From Ignelater luminosus (lineage: Eukaryota > Arthropoda > Insecta > Coleoptera > Elateridae), in the NCBI GenBank assembly GCA_011009095.1, contig VTPC01001939.1:1-64000 (forward strand): a stretch of DNA of 64,000 nucleotides, written 5' to 3'. The stretch's first letter is position 1, and the number at the start of each line of letters is the position of its first letter. The position numbers and the translations under genes were made by a program. Under the pieces are notes generated by a model. The model was not told the origin of the DNA and searched no databases. It worked only from the letters and a program-made list of their open reading frames with translations. Shown here piece by piece: positions 23,801 to 36,300 of this stretch.

Positions 23801-23999
23801 TAGGTTTTTAGTGTTCACCACAAGAGACCACCATATTTCTAGGACAGGGGCAGCGTTAAGATTCTTTTGTCATAATATGTACTCTCTTTTGGCTAATAAA
23901 CGCAATAATTCTGTCTTCAAAGAGTTAAAATACTGGAGCTGTCTCAGTTCCACTTTGCTTGGTTGCACCACCTTTAAGCCTTTCAATCTTTTTTGAGCA

Positions 24000-26290
24000 A
24001 AAACGAGCGTGGTCGTCTGATGCGACTGTCAATCAAAAGCTCCTTTTGTTAAAGCAGGTCGTCCTGTGCCTTCCATCTTAAAACTAACTCTTTTGAGAAT
24101 CATAAATACGCGCACGGGTCACGCCATGTTTCACAACGGGCCACCTACATAAACCATAAATTGGACTTCTTCCTCTGTTATTTTTTTAAAGCAAGATAAA
24201 TGCAACCATGGGTCGGGTTGCATCTATAAACAGTGACTAAAAATCGGGCTTCACACCTTTAACTTTTTAAAAGAAAAAAATACAAGCATGGGTAGAACTG
24301 CACCTACTAACGGACTTTGCCCTTCATTAATCTTCTTAAGAGAGATTAATACAAATACTAATCAGACTAAACTATCCAATAAGCGACCGCAGGTGACCCA
24401 AGGGTGGGCTTAATTCCTTTATTGTCTTGAGCAATCTAAATAAAAACATAAATCGGATTGTGTCCAACAAAGCATCATCTGCTTGGCCTATTAATCTTCT
24501 TGAGAGAGTTAAATATGAATACCTTTTAACAAGTCGCTTGGTGTGGTCCAAGCATGAACTTTACCCTCTGAAACTGGTTTTAAAGCAGCTAAATACCAAC
24601 ACGGGTTTACAATGCGCCGCCTACGTTGACTATAAGATCGCTTTGCGGTCTATCATTTTTCTTAACCGAGCTAAATTAATTAACTTTTTTAAGGGCCACT
24701 GCAGGTGGCTAACAATCGGATTTTGACCTTCGCTAATCTTCCTAAGTTAAAGCAAATCGAGTTCAACTCAACTCAGCCGCCGGATCGGCAACTTCACTTT
24801 TATAACTTTCTTGAACATATCTGAATACAAAACAAGGGTCGGATTGCGCTCCTCAACGGGCTACCTGTGGTAGAGTGACCCTCTACGGCTCGGTGTGTCT
24901 TCTTTTATTAAATACGTAAAGATAGGGTCAGAGGGGAAAGGGGTTGGCGGGCTTATTTTTGACAAGCGGTTCAGGACTGCTTTGAGATGAATCAATTTAA
25001 TTGAGCACAGCATGATTATTATATAGCATAGTAGAGAATGTAATGTCGACGAATTAACGTATGATGGAACGTTCTCTACGATGTATTGCGCTATCCTAAT
25101 CGGATTTCGTATATTTTCCAAATTTACCTGTGGTAGCCCAACCTTGGCCTTTGACCTTCATTGACTTTCTTGGGGGAACTAAATACAGATACGGGTTCAA
25201 ATATAGTTTCAACCAGCCATCTGCAGTGGCTCAAGGTCGGACTTCACTCTGTTAATTTCCTTGGAACAGATAAACACAAATTTTGGTAGGACTACACCCC
25301 AACTGGATACCAATGGTTGCTAACGATTGGCCTTAGATCTCCATTAATCTTCTTGAAGCTAAAGCGAACGGGTAACATCAGGTGGTTGGAAGCTTGACTC
25401 CACTATCATAACTTTCTTAGACAATCTTACTACAAAGACGAGTCAAATTGCGCTTAAATACGAGCCACCTGCGGTGGCCCTACCTCAAGTTTTGCCTTCC
25501 ATTAACCTTCTTGAGAGAGTTAAATATAGGCAAGGATGCAATTATAGCTTCAACAAGCCAACTGCGGTTGCCCAAGATCGGCGTTTCCCCTCTAAAACTG
25601 CCTTAAACAGGTAGATGGAAGCATACCCTATATTAACCTTCTTAAAGGACGTGAATACGAGTACGGGTTCAACTGCATTTTTCAACAAGTCACTTGTTAT
25701 GACCTAAACCTCTTAAGACAGCTAAATATGGACACTTGCGACGGTGGCTATAAGGTGGCCTTTGCCCTCCATGCTTTTTCTTTAGGGAACTAAGTAGAAG
25801 TGTGAGTCTGGCTGTACTTAATATTGGGTTACTTGATGCAGTCTAAGCTTGCATTTTGTCTTCCATTAACTTTTCTAAGGGAGGGGTGCAGTTGTATCTT
25901 TCAACAGTAAACACACTACAATTTCTTAGCTCTTGTAAAATACATAAAAATAGGTAAGCTTGATTTACCAACTGGCCAAAAATTGTGATTAACGATTAGA
26001 CTTTGACCTTCATTAATCTTCTTTAAGTTTTTAAAACCGCCGAGCGGGTAGCTGCAAGTGGCCGAAGGCTTGGCTTCACCCTTATAGCTTGCTTGAGCAG
26101 TATCAATGCAAACATAGGTCAAATGTTTTAGAAAAGGTAAGTACAAACGTGCTCTGTATTAATCTTCTTAAGAAGGGTCTATCTGCGCCCTTCGCTAACC
26201 TTCTCAAATACAAATACGGAACGGGCTGCGTTCTCCTGTAACTATCTACAAACAGAGGTTGGAATGGGCCTTGCATTAAAGACTTTTTTT
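24000..26290. repeat. Satellite-like tandem array, ~75-95 bp degenerate unit
   Basis: About 25 diverged units occupy 2.3 kb. The recurring phrase resembles ccattaatcttcttgagagagctaaatacaaacacgggtc, followed by a T/G-rich stretch and a hairpin-like core near gccacctgcggtggcc. The phrase is seen near 24330, 24490, 24570, 24800, 25160, 25505, 25640, 26010 and 26090, with others between. Two subtypes appear to alternate, one with 'ccttcattaatcttctt' and one with 'accctttataactttctt'. There is no coding capacity. A related pair of units in opposite orientation lies at 56090-56240. Confidence 0.8.
24950..25125. other. Foreign segment with hairpin inside the satellite array
   Basis: About 170 bp break the array and do not match its unit. 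Inside, gtagagaatgt (about 25030) is repeated in inverted form as acgttctctac (about 25071), with a short loop between. This could be a small insertion or a diverged unit. I cannot assign a family. Confidence 0.4.
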
Positions 26291-29040
26291 AAATTTATTT
26301 TAATAAATAAACGCGTTTTGGCTATTGTCACTAGCACCACAGGTAGTGGAAGAGAGTCATAAATTCTGATATGTCAGTCAAGCCGGCTATCCATAAAAGT
26401 TATAAATTCATTACACATAGGGTGAACCTGGTCTGCAACAAATAATGGAGGACATCGGTGAAATCCAAGCGGGACGTCAGGACTTTCGGTTAGGGGAAGG
26501 GGTAAGATCAAGGAGGAACCACAAGGAACGCTTAAATTAGCCATGATGTTTTGAACTAATTCTCGTCATGAATTTATGGTTCGTAAAAATGTTAAATTAG
26601 GTTTTGAAATAATGTGGATAAGGAAGGCTTGTTTATCAATTCCTTGAATATATTTGCTTATAAACAGTCTTTCTTTGAAACAAAAATAAGCTCTCGTCTG
26701 TCCTTATTAGAAACATGAAACTGGAAACATGAAAAGGTCACAATATAATAAATAGCATGAAGTTGCTTTTAGAAAATGCTCTACATCAAAGATACCAGTG
26801 CAATACGCAAAACGCTTTAAGTGTCCTTTTACATAATTATTAAGGTTGGATTTGGATAAAGATTGGCAAAAACATTTCTGTGGACCCTTAGATCAAAGAA
26901 TTGTTTAAAAATAAAAGATTTGGAAAAAAAGCGTATGAAGTAGGAAAAGTTTTTGGTGGAGGTTTGAAAATACACACCAATACATCCTTAGTGACGCCGT
27001 AGTGACATTTTAAACCTCTTGTACCCAAAAATTAAATTAATGGAGGTGAGCATTTTAATTCATTTCCCTTGTTCTCTTCTTACGAGGTAAAAGACTCCAC
27101 TTGAAGCAATTCTGTTTTCAAATGTTGTAGTAATGATCTTGAAAAATCCTGGTGTTTTATTATGTGCAAATACAACTTTTATGTTTCAGCAATAACATAC
27201 AAATTTGCCATAAAAAACTAATAGATGAAATATTTATTTTTTCAGACGCGCTGAAGCAATTTAGTTACGGATCAAAATATACTTTATCTGTTGCTAAAAT
27301 ATATGTGCTTTTGAAATTAATGTTAAAAAACGGTTATTTCAAACTCCATATTATATTTTTTGTTAAAATTTTAAAATGAAATTCCTAAGTTCCATAATGT
27401 TATGTTACGTTTCATATCTTACTGTTTAAAAAAAACAAAAAAAACACGCGACTATAATATTACAAAATGAAACCTTTAAAACGTCTAAGTTTGCAGTACA
27501 CACTGGTTCCTTTTTTAAGAACAGCATAAAAACATAAAAAATCGTAACACACAGATTTTACAGATAATTCTGTAAGTTACATAAAGGCGTAATTTATTTC
27601 CTTATATCTCATTTTGAACGTAGAGTTAACTAACACGAGCAAAAGGAAACTGCTTCCTTGTAAGATTTTTTATGGTGTTTATAAATATTTAGTTTATTTT
27701 TTATTACCCTGTGTATATTCGTAAGCAAGCGATAAAAGGTTTATGACTTTTTAGTTGTATTACTTTAAGCTCTGTATCTAGTTCAAAAATCTTCAGGGAA
27801 TAATCTCTCCGAGTAATAATCTTACCACTTAAAAATAATCTCTAACTAAAAATCTCCAAGGCATAATTACTTTATAAACAGAACTGTTATCTATATTAAC
27901 AAGAGATTATAATTATTATTTTACGCATTTGAAAATCCTTTTTTAATTAAAGATAATAGCTTTTTCAGGAATACAAAAAGCATATATCTGAACAAGGAAA
28001 GTTTATTGTGAAGAGATAATAAGAAAATTCAATTATGCAAACATTTCCTTGTACTCATACTACAGTACGAAATGCAGCGTAAAATTATCAAAAACGACAC
28101 AATTTCTCTGATTAGATAGTGACTAGATTATGTGATTTTGCGGAAATGAATCGGAAGTTGGTTTAGTGATCAGTTCCTGGAAACAAAATTTTTATTAATC
28201 TTGAAGGAAGCAAAACTACAACTTAGCAGAGTTCTAGCGTTGTTGGTTATTAAATTTTCAATATGTTTTAACCTACTTACATTCGATAATGTTTTTTGTC
28301 TTCATTATTAAAATTGCATGTTTGAAATTTTTGATAAGTTGTAAGTTCAATTAAAATTTCATTATGCTTCGCATAACTTGCAAATGCAGCATTTCGATTC
28401 CAACTATACTTAGGGGCTAATCTTATTGAAATACCTAGCGAAGCGTATGAGCTGTTGGTAGGGCACTGCACGCTTGCATGTATCAGGTTTAGCTTGTAAA
28501 CCTCAAAAGCGACGGACTTTCCTTAATTTAGGTTTGTTTACTTTAATATTTAGTACTTTAGAATTGCACGCTTCACGTGGTTTTAATTTTTGCCTCAATC
28601 TGTCTCTTATTGTGTCAGTAAACTAAAGGTAAAGCTAAAATTAGAATTGTTTCATGTTGTTTTTTTACTGTGATTCTTTACAGGTAAAATAGAGGTTAGT
28701 AATGACTATATTGAACTCTAATGTACACCTCTAAAAAAAGTTTTATTCAGCCTCGTCATTGATTGCAGGTTTATTTTACCTACCGACTGTAATAAACTAA
28801 ACAGAGTTAGGTAAAATGCGATAGCTTCGTAGCTTTTTACATAAAGTAATGTCAAGAAAAATATTCTACCTTTAGTTTTAGTGATATCTTTCTTCTCTAT
28901 TGAAACTGACCTTTTAAAAATACTACAGGCAATATTAAAGATAAATTTCCTTCTAGAAAACAATGAAAAGTATCCCGTTTTGATCTTGATGGGTTTTGCG
29001 CTAATATATTATTCAAGTCCCTTTTTATATCACGATGCTG
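26290..29040. other. AT-rich stretch, no gene recognised
   Basis: About 2.7 kb with only chance frames, for example 27152-27379 plus (75 codons) and 28718-28963 minus (81 codons). None has a motif I recognise. No element end or tandem repeat was noticed. Confidence 0.55.
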
Positions 29041-30250
29041 TTAGCACCGAAGTTTTACCCTTCTTTTGTCGTTGGAATTAAATTTAATTTTGGCATGAGG
29101 AACCGCAACAACATGTTTTGACGTCACTACAAAAGTTCTGGCGCTATCGGAACATGAACGAGTGGCATTTGCATTAAAGTGCTCTGTAGTAATCTGACCG
29201 GGAGTGTTCTTTGCTGTGTATAATGGCATCTAACTTGCTAATGGGGGCCTCTAGAACTTGATGGTGTTTTTGATCTGTGGTGATGGATCAATTTCTATAG
29301 TCTTCCACGAGTCTATTACTGGTTTCAATCGGTTCAAACATTCAGTTTGGGAAAATTTAGTAAATATATTTATTACTGCTGTCTGTATGCTAGTAGCTTT
29401 CATAATTGCATTACCTAACGTTTACCTATTTGGGAAATAGAAGTGGACCTCCTTGGATGCTGTCGCAATCATTTTTGAACTTCTGAAGCGTAATACGTGC
29501 TGAGTTATGAGATACAACACCTTGTTTGCATAAAATGAGTATTTATCTAAGATAGGAAGTTGTTCCTATTGATCAAAGCAATTCAAAAATATCTCTTTTT
29601 GCATCCACTCCGACAAACGGTAATGAACTGTATTCCCACGAGGAGCATCATCTGGAATCTAGATTTTTGTGGTAGATATTGGAAAGATGAACATTCGCAG
29701 CGTAAATACCGTAATGAGAATGCTGCGTTCTGCAGAACACAAACAGCTTACTTGCCTTTTCTCACTCAATGATTTAAAACGTTTTTTTTTTAATTTGCTG
29801 CTATGATTCCCGTCTCATCAATGTTATAAATGTGATCAGCACTTACTTGTTCTGTATTTTTCAAGTACACCAGAAATCAGTGAGAAATATTTTTCTACGG
29901 CAGGCCTACTGAACCTCATGGTTATAGCAAATGATGTTGATTCAGGCGTTTGACGTTTGATATTCGAATGTCGGTTTAAGAGTCATAACCAAGCCTTACC
30001 AGTCTTCTTCTTGTCCTTATTGAATGAATTAGGCAGACCATTGCGTTTTGCCAACCCATTCAATGTAAATCCAAACAAACGTGACTCCATGACCAAAATA
30101 TATCCCTCTAAGTACTCTTTGTTTGCCTGAAGGAAAACTGGCTTATAGCGTTCTAGTCCTTTCTTTGCCAAATCCTTCTTGTTACGCATTCACTTTTCAA
30201 CCGTTTCTGGTCTTGTTTCAATAGGTGTACGAGTTTACAAATTTTTGCTG
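29041..30250 (-). pseudogene. pogo/Tigger-type (CENP-B-like DDE) transposase relic
   Basis: Read on the minus strand from 30250, LERYKPVFLQANKEYLEG, YILVMESRLFGFT and NSFNKDKKKTGKAWL match the linker and CENPB-like DNA-binding region of pogo/Tigger transposases. A later frame gives SGVLEKYRTSADHIYN and IDETGII. The GAT of DETG is the first catalytic Asp (complement of 29817-29819). PDDAPRG and SEWMQKEIFL at about 29650-29590 match the segment before the second Asp. LGNAIMKATSIQTAV near 29400 matches the C-terminal catalytic-domain region. Stops and shifts are frequent. The N-terminus is cut at the LINE inserted at 30253-30264. This family moves by cut and paste at TA. Confidence 0.8.
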
Positions 30251-30252
30251 TT

Positions 30253-30264
30253 ATTGAATGTGCC
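30253..30264. repeat. Left target-site duplication of the RTE-like LINE
   Basis: attgaatgtgcc here matches attaaatgtgcc at 33341-33352 (11 of 12 bases). The pair flanks the LINE exactly, with the right copy directly after the element's GAT-repeat tail. Confidence 0.8.
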
Positions 30265-30554
30265 TCCTTGTAGAGTTGCCTGTCTTGCATCGGACGCGTC
30301 CCCAGGTGGTGGATGGGGAAAGCCCTAACCGATTCAACGGACCGGTGGGTAGGTGAGAAATAAAATACCACCCGCGAATCAAAACAGGATAAGGTATGGC
30401 AACCATGAAGGACCCTCCAGGTTGGAGCTTGGGCTTAGGGCTAACAATCCTATCCCGCAAAAACAGATTGTTACGAGAGTAAGTATTAAGAGATAGAGCC
30501 GGACTGAACTTAAGGCGACGACGTATGCAAGCGAAAGAGGAAAATAATTGAGGT

Positions 30555-31150
30555 CTATACTTCTGGAATGTTAAATCCATTTACAAGCCCGGAGCATTAA
30601 AATGTTTTCTACAAAAACTTGATAAATACAATCCAGATATAACGGGATAGGTAATACTAATTTGAAGAAAAATAGCAGACAATCTATTACAACTGTCATG
30701 CCAATGAATATATATTGGGTATGGAATTTATAGTGAGCAAAAGAATAAAAGAAAAAATATTTGACTTCCGACCTAAAAATAGTGAAAGGCCAGTACTTTA
30801 ACTACAGTATAATAAATGCACACGCCCCAACCGAAGACAAACCAGACATAGAAAAGGAGATATTTTACCAAGAACTTGAAAGAAAAATCTTAGCTTGCCC
30901 TAAACATAACATAAAAATTACTATCGAAGATCTAAACGCAAAAGTAGAACAAGAAGAACAATGCACACCAACAACTGGAAAGCAGAGCCTACACAAAGAA
31001 TTAAACTACAATGGAACGCGCCTTACACTTTTCGCAGCTTCCCAAGACATGACAATTGCAGGTATTTGGTTCGAACATAAAGGCACATGGAAATCACCTG
31101 ATTAAAACACAGTAAACACCATAGACCATCAAAATAGATTCTAGGCACTT
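30555..31150 (+). pseudogene. RTE-like LINE endonuclease domain relic
   Basis: A stretch near 30560 reads WNVKSIYKPGALK then LQKLDKYNPDITG, the start of the apurinic endonuclease fold. The open frame at 30761-31105 continues with GQYFNYSIINAHAPTEDK, ERKILACPKHNIKITIEDL and NGTRLTLFAASQDMTIAG, conserved RTE/CR1-type endonuclease blocks, ending near TWKSPD. The loop expected to read GDFNAK is IEDLNAK here. The C-terminal SDH box is not in frame. The enzyme would nick target DNA to prime reverse transcription. Confidence 0.8.
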
Positions 31151-31859
31151 CTCTAATGTACTGGATATCAGAAACAGGAGAGAAGCAAATATTGACTCCG
31201 ACCACTGGAAACAAAGATAATTGCAAGAATCCCAAACGCAAAAAAAGAAAAGGGGAAGAAAAGGCCAAGATTCGATACAGAGAAACGCAAATCTAAAGAA
31301 CAGCACGAAAAATACATAAGAAAAATGGAAAAACTTTGGAGAGAAAAATAAAAGTTATAAGCGCTGACATTCCACAATTACTGGGAACAATGCAAAAACA
31401 GCATTATTAGTACGGCCACAAGCGTAATAGAAACTCTATAGGGAAGGAACATCCGACAACAATGGTTTGACAACGAATGCACTGAAATTACAAGGAAAAT
31501 GCTTCAGCAGAGACAAAGAACTACTAGGCAGATAGAGGAAGAGTATAGGCGTTTAAGAAGAGATAAAAAGAAACTCGATAAGCGAAAGAAAAAAAAACGC
31601 ATGGAACGAGAAATGAAAAAACTAGAAGAAATCAATCTACAAAGTGAACCTAGAAATTCTATCAAAAAATAAATCCAGCAAGAAAGGCCTACAAACCAAG
31701 ATTAAGTGTATCTCGAAATAAAACCGAAAATATACTGAGTAGTATGCAAGACATTGTCGAACGCTGGGCAGAAAACTTTGATAATAAACTAAAACGTGAA
31801 GAACGAGGAAGAAGAGAATGAAGTATTTAGAACACAAAAAGACGACCAACCCGAAAAGT

Positions 31860-33330
31860 AAGCAGCATCATTGGAAGAAGTTCAAGTAGCTGTAAATAAA
31901 TCAAAAAACAATAAAGCACCAAGCAAGGACGTTATACACGCAGAACTGATAAACGAAGAGAGAATGGCATTATGGGATCATCTACATAAATTCAAGAGAA
32001 ATTTGGTCACAGAAGAAAATCCCCCCCCAGAATTAAACATCTGTACAATAATCCCTCTACATAAACAAGGTGATTAATTAAACTACGATAATTATCGAAG
32101 GATAATGTTGCCAAACATAGCATACAAGACATTAGCAAATATACTGTAGAAGCGTATTAAACTTTACGCCGAGAGAATTATAGGGGGAATTAGCAGTAAC
32201 AAGTCAACAACAGATTAAATATTCATGGTAAGACAGATCTTAGAAAAAACATGCGAATGCGAGGTAAAAACTCATCACTTATTTATTGATTTGAAAAGTG
32301 CGTACGACACAATCAGCAAAGGGGCATTATATTGAGCTATGGACGATATCAGTGTACCACAACACTTGATTAGTATGGTCAAAACCACGCTGTCCAAAGT
32401 TCAGTGTCAAGTCCAAGTACTGAACAACACATCCCAGCCTTTTATCACTCACACTGGCTTGCGCCAAGGATACCACCCTGTCAGTCGTATTATTTAATAT
32501 AGCCCTAAAGAAAGTAATAAGACAGACCAACATAAACATACGAGGAGTGTACAACTACTGGCTTATGCGGATGCCATCAACATAATAGCAAGAACAAAAA
32601 GGGACAAAATACAAACCTTCTTAACATTGGAAAATGCAGCACACGAGATGTACTCCAGATAAATAAGGACAAAACAAAATGCATGCAAGCAGGGGTACAA
32701 AAGAGAAGAACTGAGTCACTTCAAAACCTAACAGTCGACCAACTCACGAAACCGTAAGTAGTTTTACTCAGTTAGGCTTACAAGTCAAATACAAGTTCAG
32801 AGATCAAATGAAGAGTACAACCAAGCGAATAAAACATATTTCGAACTAACCAGACACTTTAGAACAAACATAATCTTCAGAGGCACCAGATGCAGATTAT
32901 ATAAAACCTGAATCAGACCCGTAATAACATACGTATCGGAAACCTGTGTATGACACAACAGGATAAAAACATATTAGGTACATTCGAGAAAAAATACTGG
33001 GACACATTAAACGGAGCAATATAAGAAAATGGAGAGCGGCGCAGGCGTTATAGCTACGAACTATACCAGAAGTACAAGGATGTAAATATAAGTACCTTCA
33101 TTAAGATTGGGAGATTGAGATGGATAGGCCATGTTAAGAAAATGGTCGAGACAAACAGCTGCCAGGAGGAAAGAGACTAAGGGGAAGACCAGAAACAAGA
33201 CACTTAGACCAAATAATGGAAGACCTGACAAAACTCAGGATAACCAACTGGAAGGAAAAGGCGAAGGACAGAACAGAATAGCAAAAGATCCTAAAACAAG
33301 TCGAGACCCTTTACGGGTTGTAGAACTACT
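31860..33330 (+). pseudogene. RTE-like LINE reverse transcriptase and C-terminal domain relic
   Basis: The frame at 31871-32077 gives KSKNNKAPSKDVIHAELI and LNICTIIPLHKQGD. Next comes an NYDNYRRIMLPNIAYKTL block with HHLFIDLKSAYDTI at about 32275-32315, which carries the first RT Asp. LLAYADAINIIART at about 32556-32600 corresponds to the FADD box, altered to YADA, so the second Asp of the catalytic pair is lost. Downstream, FTQLGLQVKYKFRDQ (about 32763) and IKIGRLRWIGHVKKM (about 33101-33150) are typical of the C-terminal domain of such LINEs. Several frame changes and stops interrupt it. Confidence 0.85.
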
Positions 33331-33340
33331 GATGATGATG

Positions 33341-33352
33341 ATTAAATGTGCC
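33341..33352. repeat. Right target-site duplication of the RTE-like LINE
   Basis: attaaatgtgcc, matching 30253-30264 with one mismatch. It starts at the first base after the GAT repeat tail. Confidence 0.8.
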
Positions 33353-36300
33353 GGCATAGCTCAAAATCACGTGAACTCGTCTTGTAGAGTTCTCGGTAGC
33401 AAAAAATATTTTGACTTGTCATGTGTGGGATCTATGATGATGTTAGAACCTTTTTCTTAACACAAAAACTAGTAGTAATGCCCATAGATAAAATTAATTT
33501 AAATTTATGGTATTATTAAATTAATTTTAGTTAGTAAGAAGTCAAGAAACAAATGCATTTTGACCAACTATGATTTTGACCAGGACGTTTTCAAGTACAG
33601 TTACTATATTCAAAATATGATATTTAAAGTTTTTGTCTGTGCAATTTGATAACTTCGAAAATCGCCCACAGTACCAAATTAGACTTTTCTCGAAACGCAA
33701 AAATCGCTTGAAGCTTTCAGAATAATGCTGTGTTTAATTAAAAACAATTTTATTATTTGGATTAGCAAGCAGAACTTTTGTTTTCAAATTCCGTTAAAAT
33801 AACCTAAACGTATCTGATTTAGAAAATTTAATTTCCATCGAATTTTTTTATTAAAGCAAAGAACATTTTGTTACACAATCAAATGTCTCTTACCAATGTA
33901 TATTCAGTGACCAATACATCAGTGTTTTTGGAAAACAACAAAACAAATAACTAAAAGTAATAACATGGTTACATTCTAATTACAAAGCTTCTCATTTATT
34001 TCAAAGTTATAAATATCAACCCACTGAATAGTAAACATAAATAAATCTGAATGCAAAATAATACAAGATAAACTTCCCCAGGAAGATAGAGATATTTTGT
34101 AGAGTATTTACCTAAAAGTCTTAATACAAAAGCTCCGTGTATGAAGCCTTCTGCGATTTTTCTCTTTTTTTTTAATCAGGGAATCTTTGAAAGACCTGTT
34201 ATTTTAAGCACAACTTCTTTGAATTCTTGTTCAATCTCTTTATTTAAGGTTTAAATCTCGGAGAGCGAACAGATTTTTCCTAATGGTATTACAAAACTCT
34301 TAACGAACATTGTATCTTCCTTTTGATTCTACGAGAGAGTATACATATACATACTATACATAAGCTCTTTTCACATTTAATTTATTTTTCGCTTTTGTCT
34401 CCCTTCCGTTTTTTCTTCTTCCTTTTAGTGTACAAGGAGAATGTACGATGATACAAATTAACCGCTATAACATCAACAAAATTATTTTCGAAAAAGAAAC
34501 GAGGGGGATATTCAACATGTTTGTTTTAGAGAAGCATGTTTGATTTCCCGATGAGATCTTAAAAAAATATCTGTTTTAATCTACTGTTTTAGGCGGTCGT
34601 AGTATAACAGTAGAAGTGTGTGTGTGTTTTTGTAGAACAAACATCTTTAGATGGATTTTATCCGTGAGCGCTATAATTTTCTAGAACACACGGAATCTCT
34701 TGACACGCAGGAAAAAAAAATAAAATGTCAGTTTTGTCTGACGTTTATTTATTTAATATATATCGCGTTGGTCAATTTAGAAATATAGTTCATGGTGTCA
34801 GGGAAAGAGCGTACTTCAGCGAAAAACGTTTTTATAATCTTGTAAAGTACCATTTTGTAATTTATTGATTTATAATTTTGAGCAAGATTAAGTGATAGAA
34901 AAAAGCTTTTCTAAGGTATATTCTCATAAAAGATTCATTGTAAGAAGGAAAATATTTCACAGCATGAGGTTTTGATTGGGAAATTGGAAAAGTTAAAGGC
35001 AACTTTTCGAATTATTATAAAAAAGAGAATACGTTTTCATGGTGAAGACAAAAAAACAAGAATTTTATTTAAAAATAAATAAATGCAATCTTGATAAAAA
35101 AGCTAAAAATATTTGTTAGATGTAGTTTACAGCTATTCTTATTTAGATGTTCTTCTAAATCCCTAATTGATGGTAATGGTATAATACAACATACACAGAA
35201 ATGCACTAGTTGGGATTTTAAAGCTAGATTCAAGCCGGTTGATGCTTTTAAAGTATTTCATGGACCTATATCACAGTATTTAATTGTAAATGTACGTCAT
35301 GCAAATTAAATTCCAGTTAATGAAGTCTCCCGACATGCTGACTCTTTTTTTGTTAACTACGCTCATTTTTAAGATAAGAGAAGAGAGTGGCCGCATAAGA
35401 AAACACCACTGTTTCTGCATGTAAGTGGTAGTAGTCGTAATTCTTCAAAACTTTGGCAAGCAGTGGCTCCGGTTGAATGCTTACGCGGCCCAGTTTACAT
35501 TCGGTGTACTTGTTGGCCATCTTTATCCTAATCCTTTATCTTCCATTGTAAACAGCCTTCTTTCCGTCTCAAGCTACAGGTAGTTCTTTCTGATGTAGCT
35601 AGACGGCTAGATCTTGTTCTATCTTGCGTGTAAAATTTATGCAACTTGAGGGAATGTCACAAAGGTTGTCTGTAATCACTCTGCCTGTTCAGCATGGTAA
35701 GTGTAAAAACAAAGCCGCTCAAAAGCTGAAGGAAGCTACAAAACTGAGAATCTAATTAGCAGGCGTATTGTTAATGTTTCTATATTATTATTCAGCGAAC
35801 CTACAGACTTGTCGATCAAACTACTTTACACCACTTCAAATGCATTCTAGTAGCCAAAATTCAAACCTGCAACATGCAAAGAAAACGTTATACCGTCGAG
35901 ATATATAATTTGGGTCTATTTGTTGACTGATGCAAAATTGACCCTGTAAGTAAGTCTGCATCGCTCCACTTAAATATTCTTAAGGTGAAACAGAGAGTTG
36001 GACTACCCCAGGTGTTAATGAATTTTGGGCTTTGAAGTTTTTTAGCGCAACATGTTCCAAGATTATCTGCTGTTGGACTTCTTAGACCGTTGAAGAATTT
36101 TTCTTCAGAAGCCTACAAGATGCCTCAAATAAACTCTTTTAAATTATTTAACGTCATAGACTCATATTTATGCTTTGGAGAAGATCCAAACTATTTTGCC
36201 GAGCCTTACAAGTAATTCTTTACATTTCGCAAGCAACTTGAGATCTACAAATGATTTAATGAGTCAAATCTACTTTGTTTCAAAAACCCAAATCCAAGTA

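Larger units (their letters stand above)
30265..33340 (+). mobile_element. Near full-length RTE-like LINE
   Basis: The element is 3,076 bp, close to the roughly 3.2 kb usual for RTE elements. It has a GC-rich 5' region, an apurinic endonuclease, a reverse transcriptase and a C-terminal zinc-free domain, and ends in (GAT)n at 33330-33340. A 12-bp target duplication (30253-30264 and 33341-33352) proves the boundaries. The 5' region (30290-30560) is GC-rich and may hold an internal promoter, which is inference. Many stops and frameshifts are present, so it is inactive. It inserted beside or into the N-terminal part of the pogo-type relic at 29041-30250. Confidence 0.85.

Noticed and set aside
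23920-23935. TTAA at 23922 as the right end of the first piggyBac
   Set aside because: Only the first few bases next to it resemble the left terminus; similarity is too weak to call an end.
24427-24726. 99-codon plus frame as a gene
   Set aside because: It spans three satellite units and reads through the repeat. Other units do not keep the frame open.
30251-30580. 109-codon minus-strand frame across the LINE 5' region
   Set aside because: It is antisense to the LINE 5' region and contains no recognisable domain. The plus strand leads into the endonuclease.
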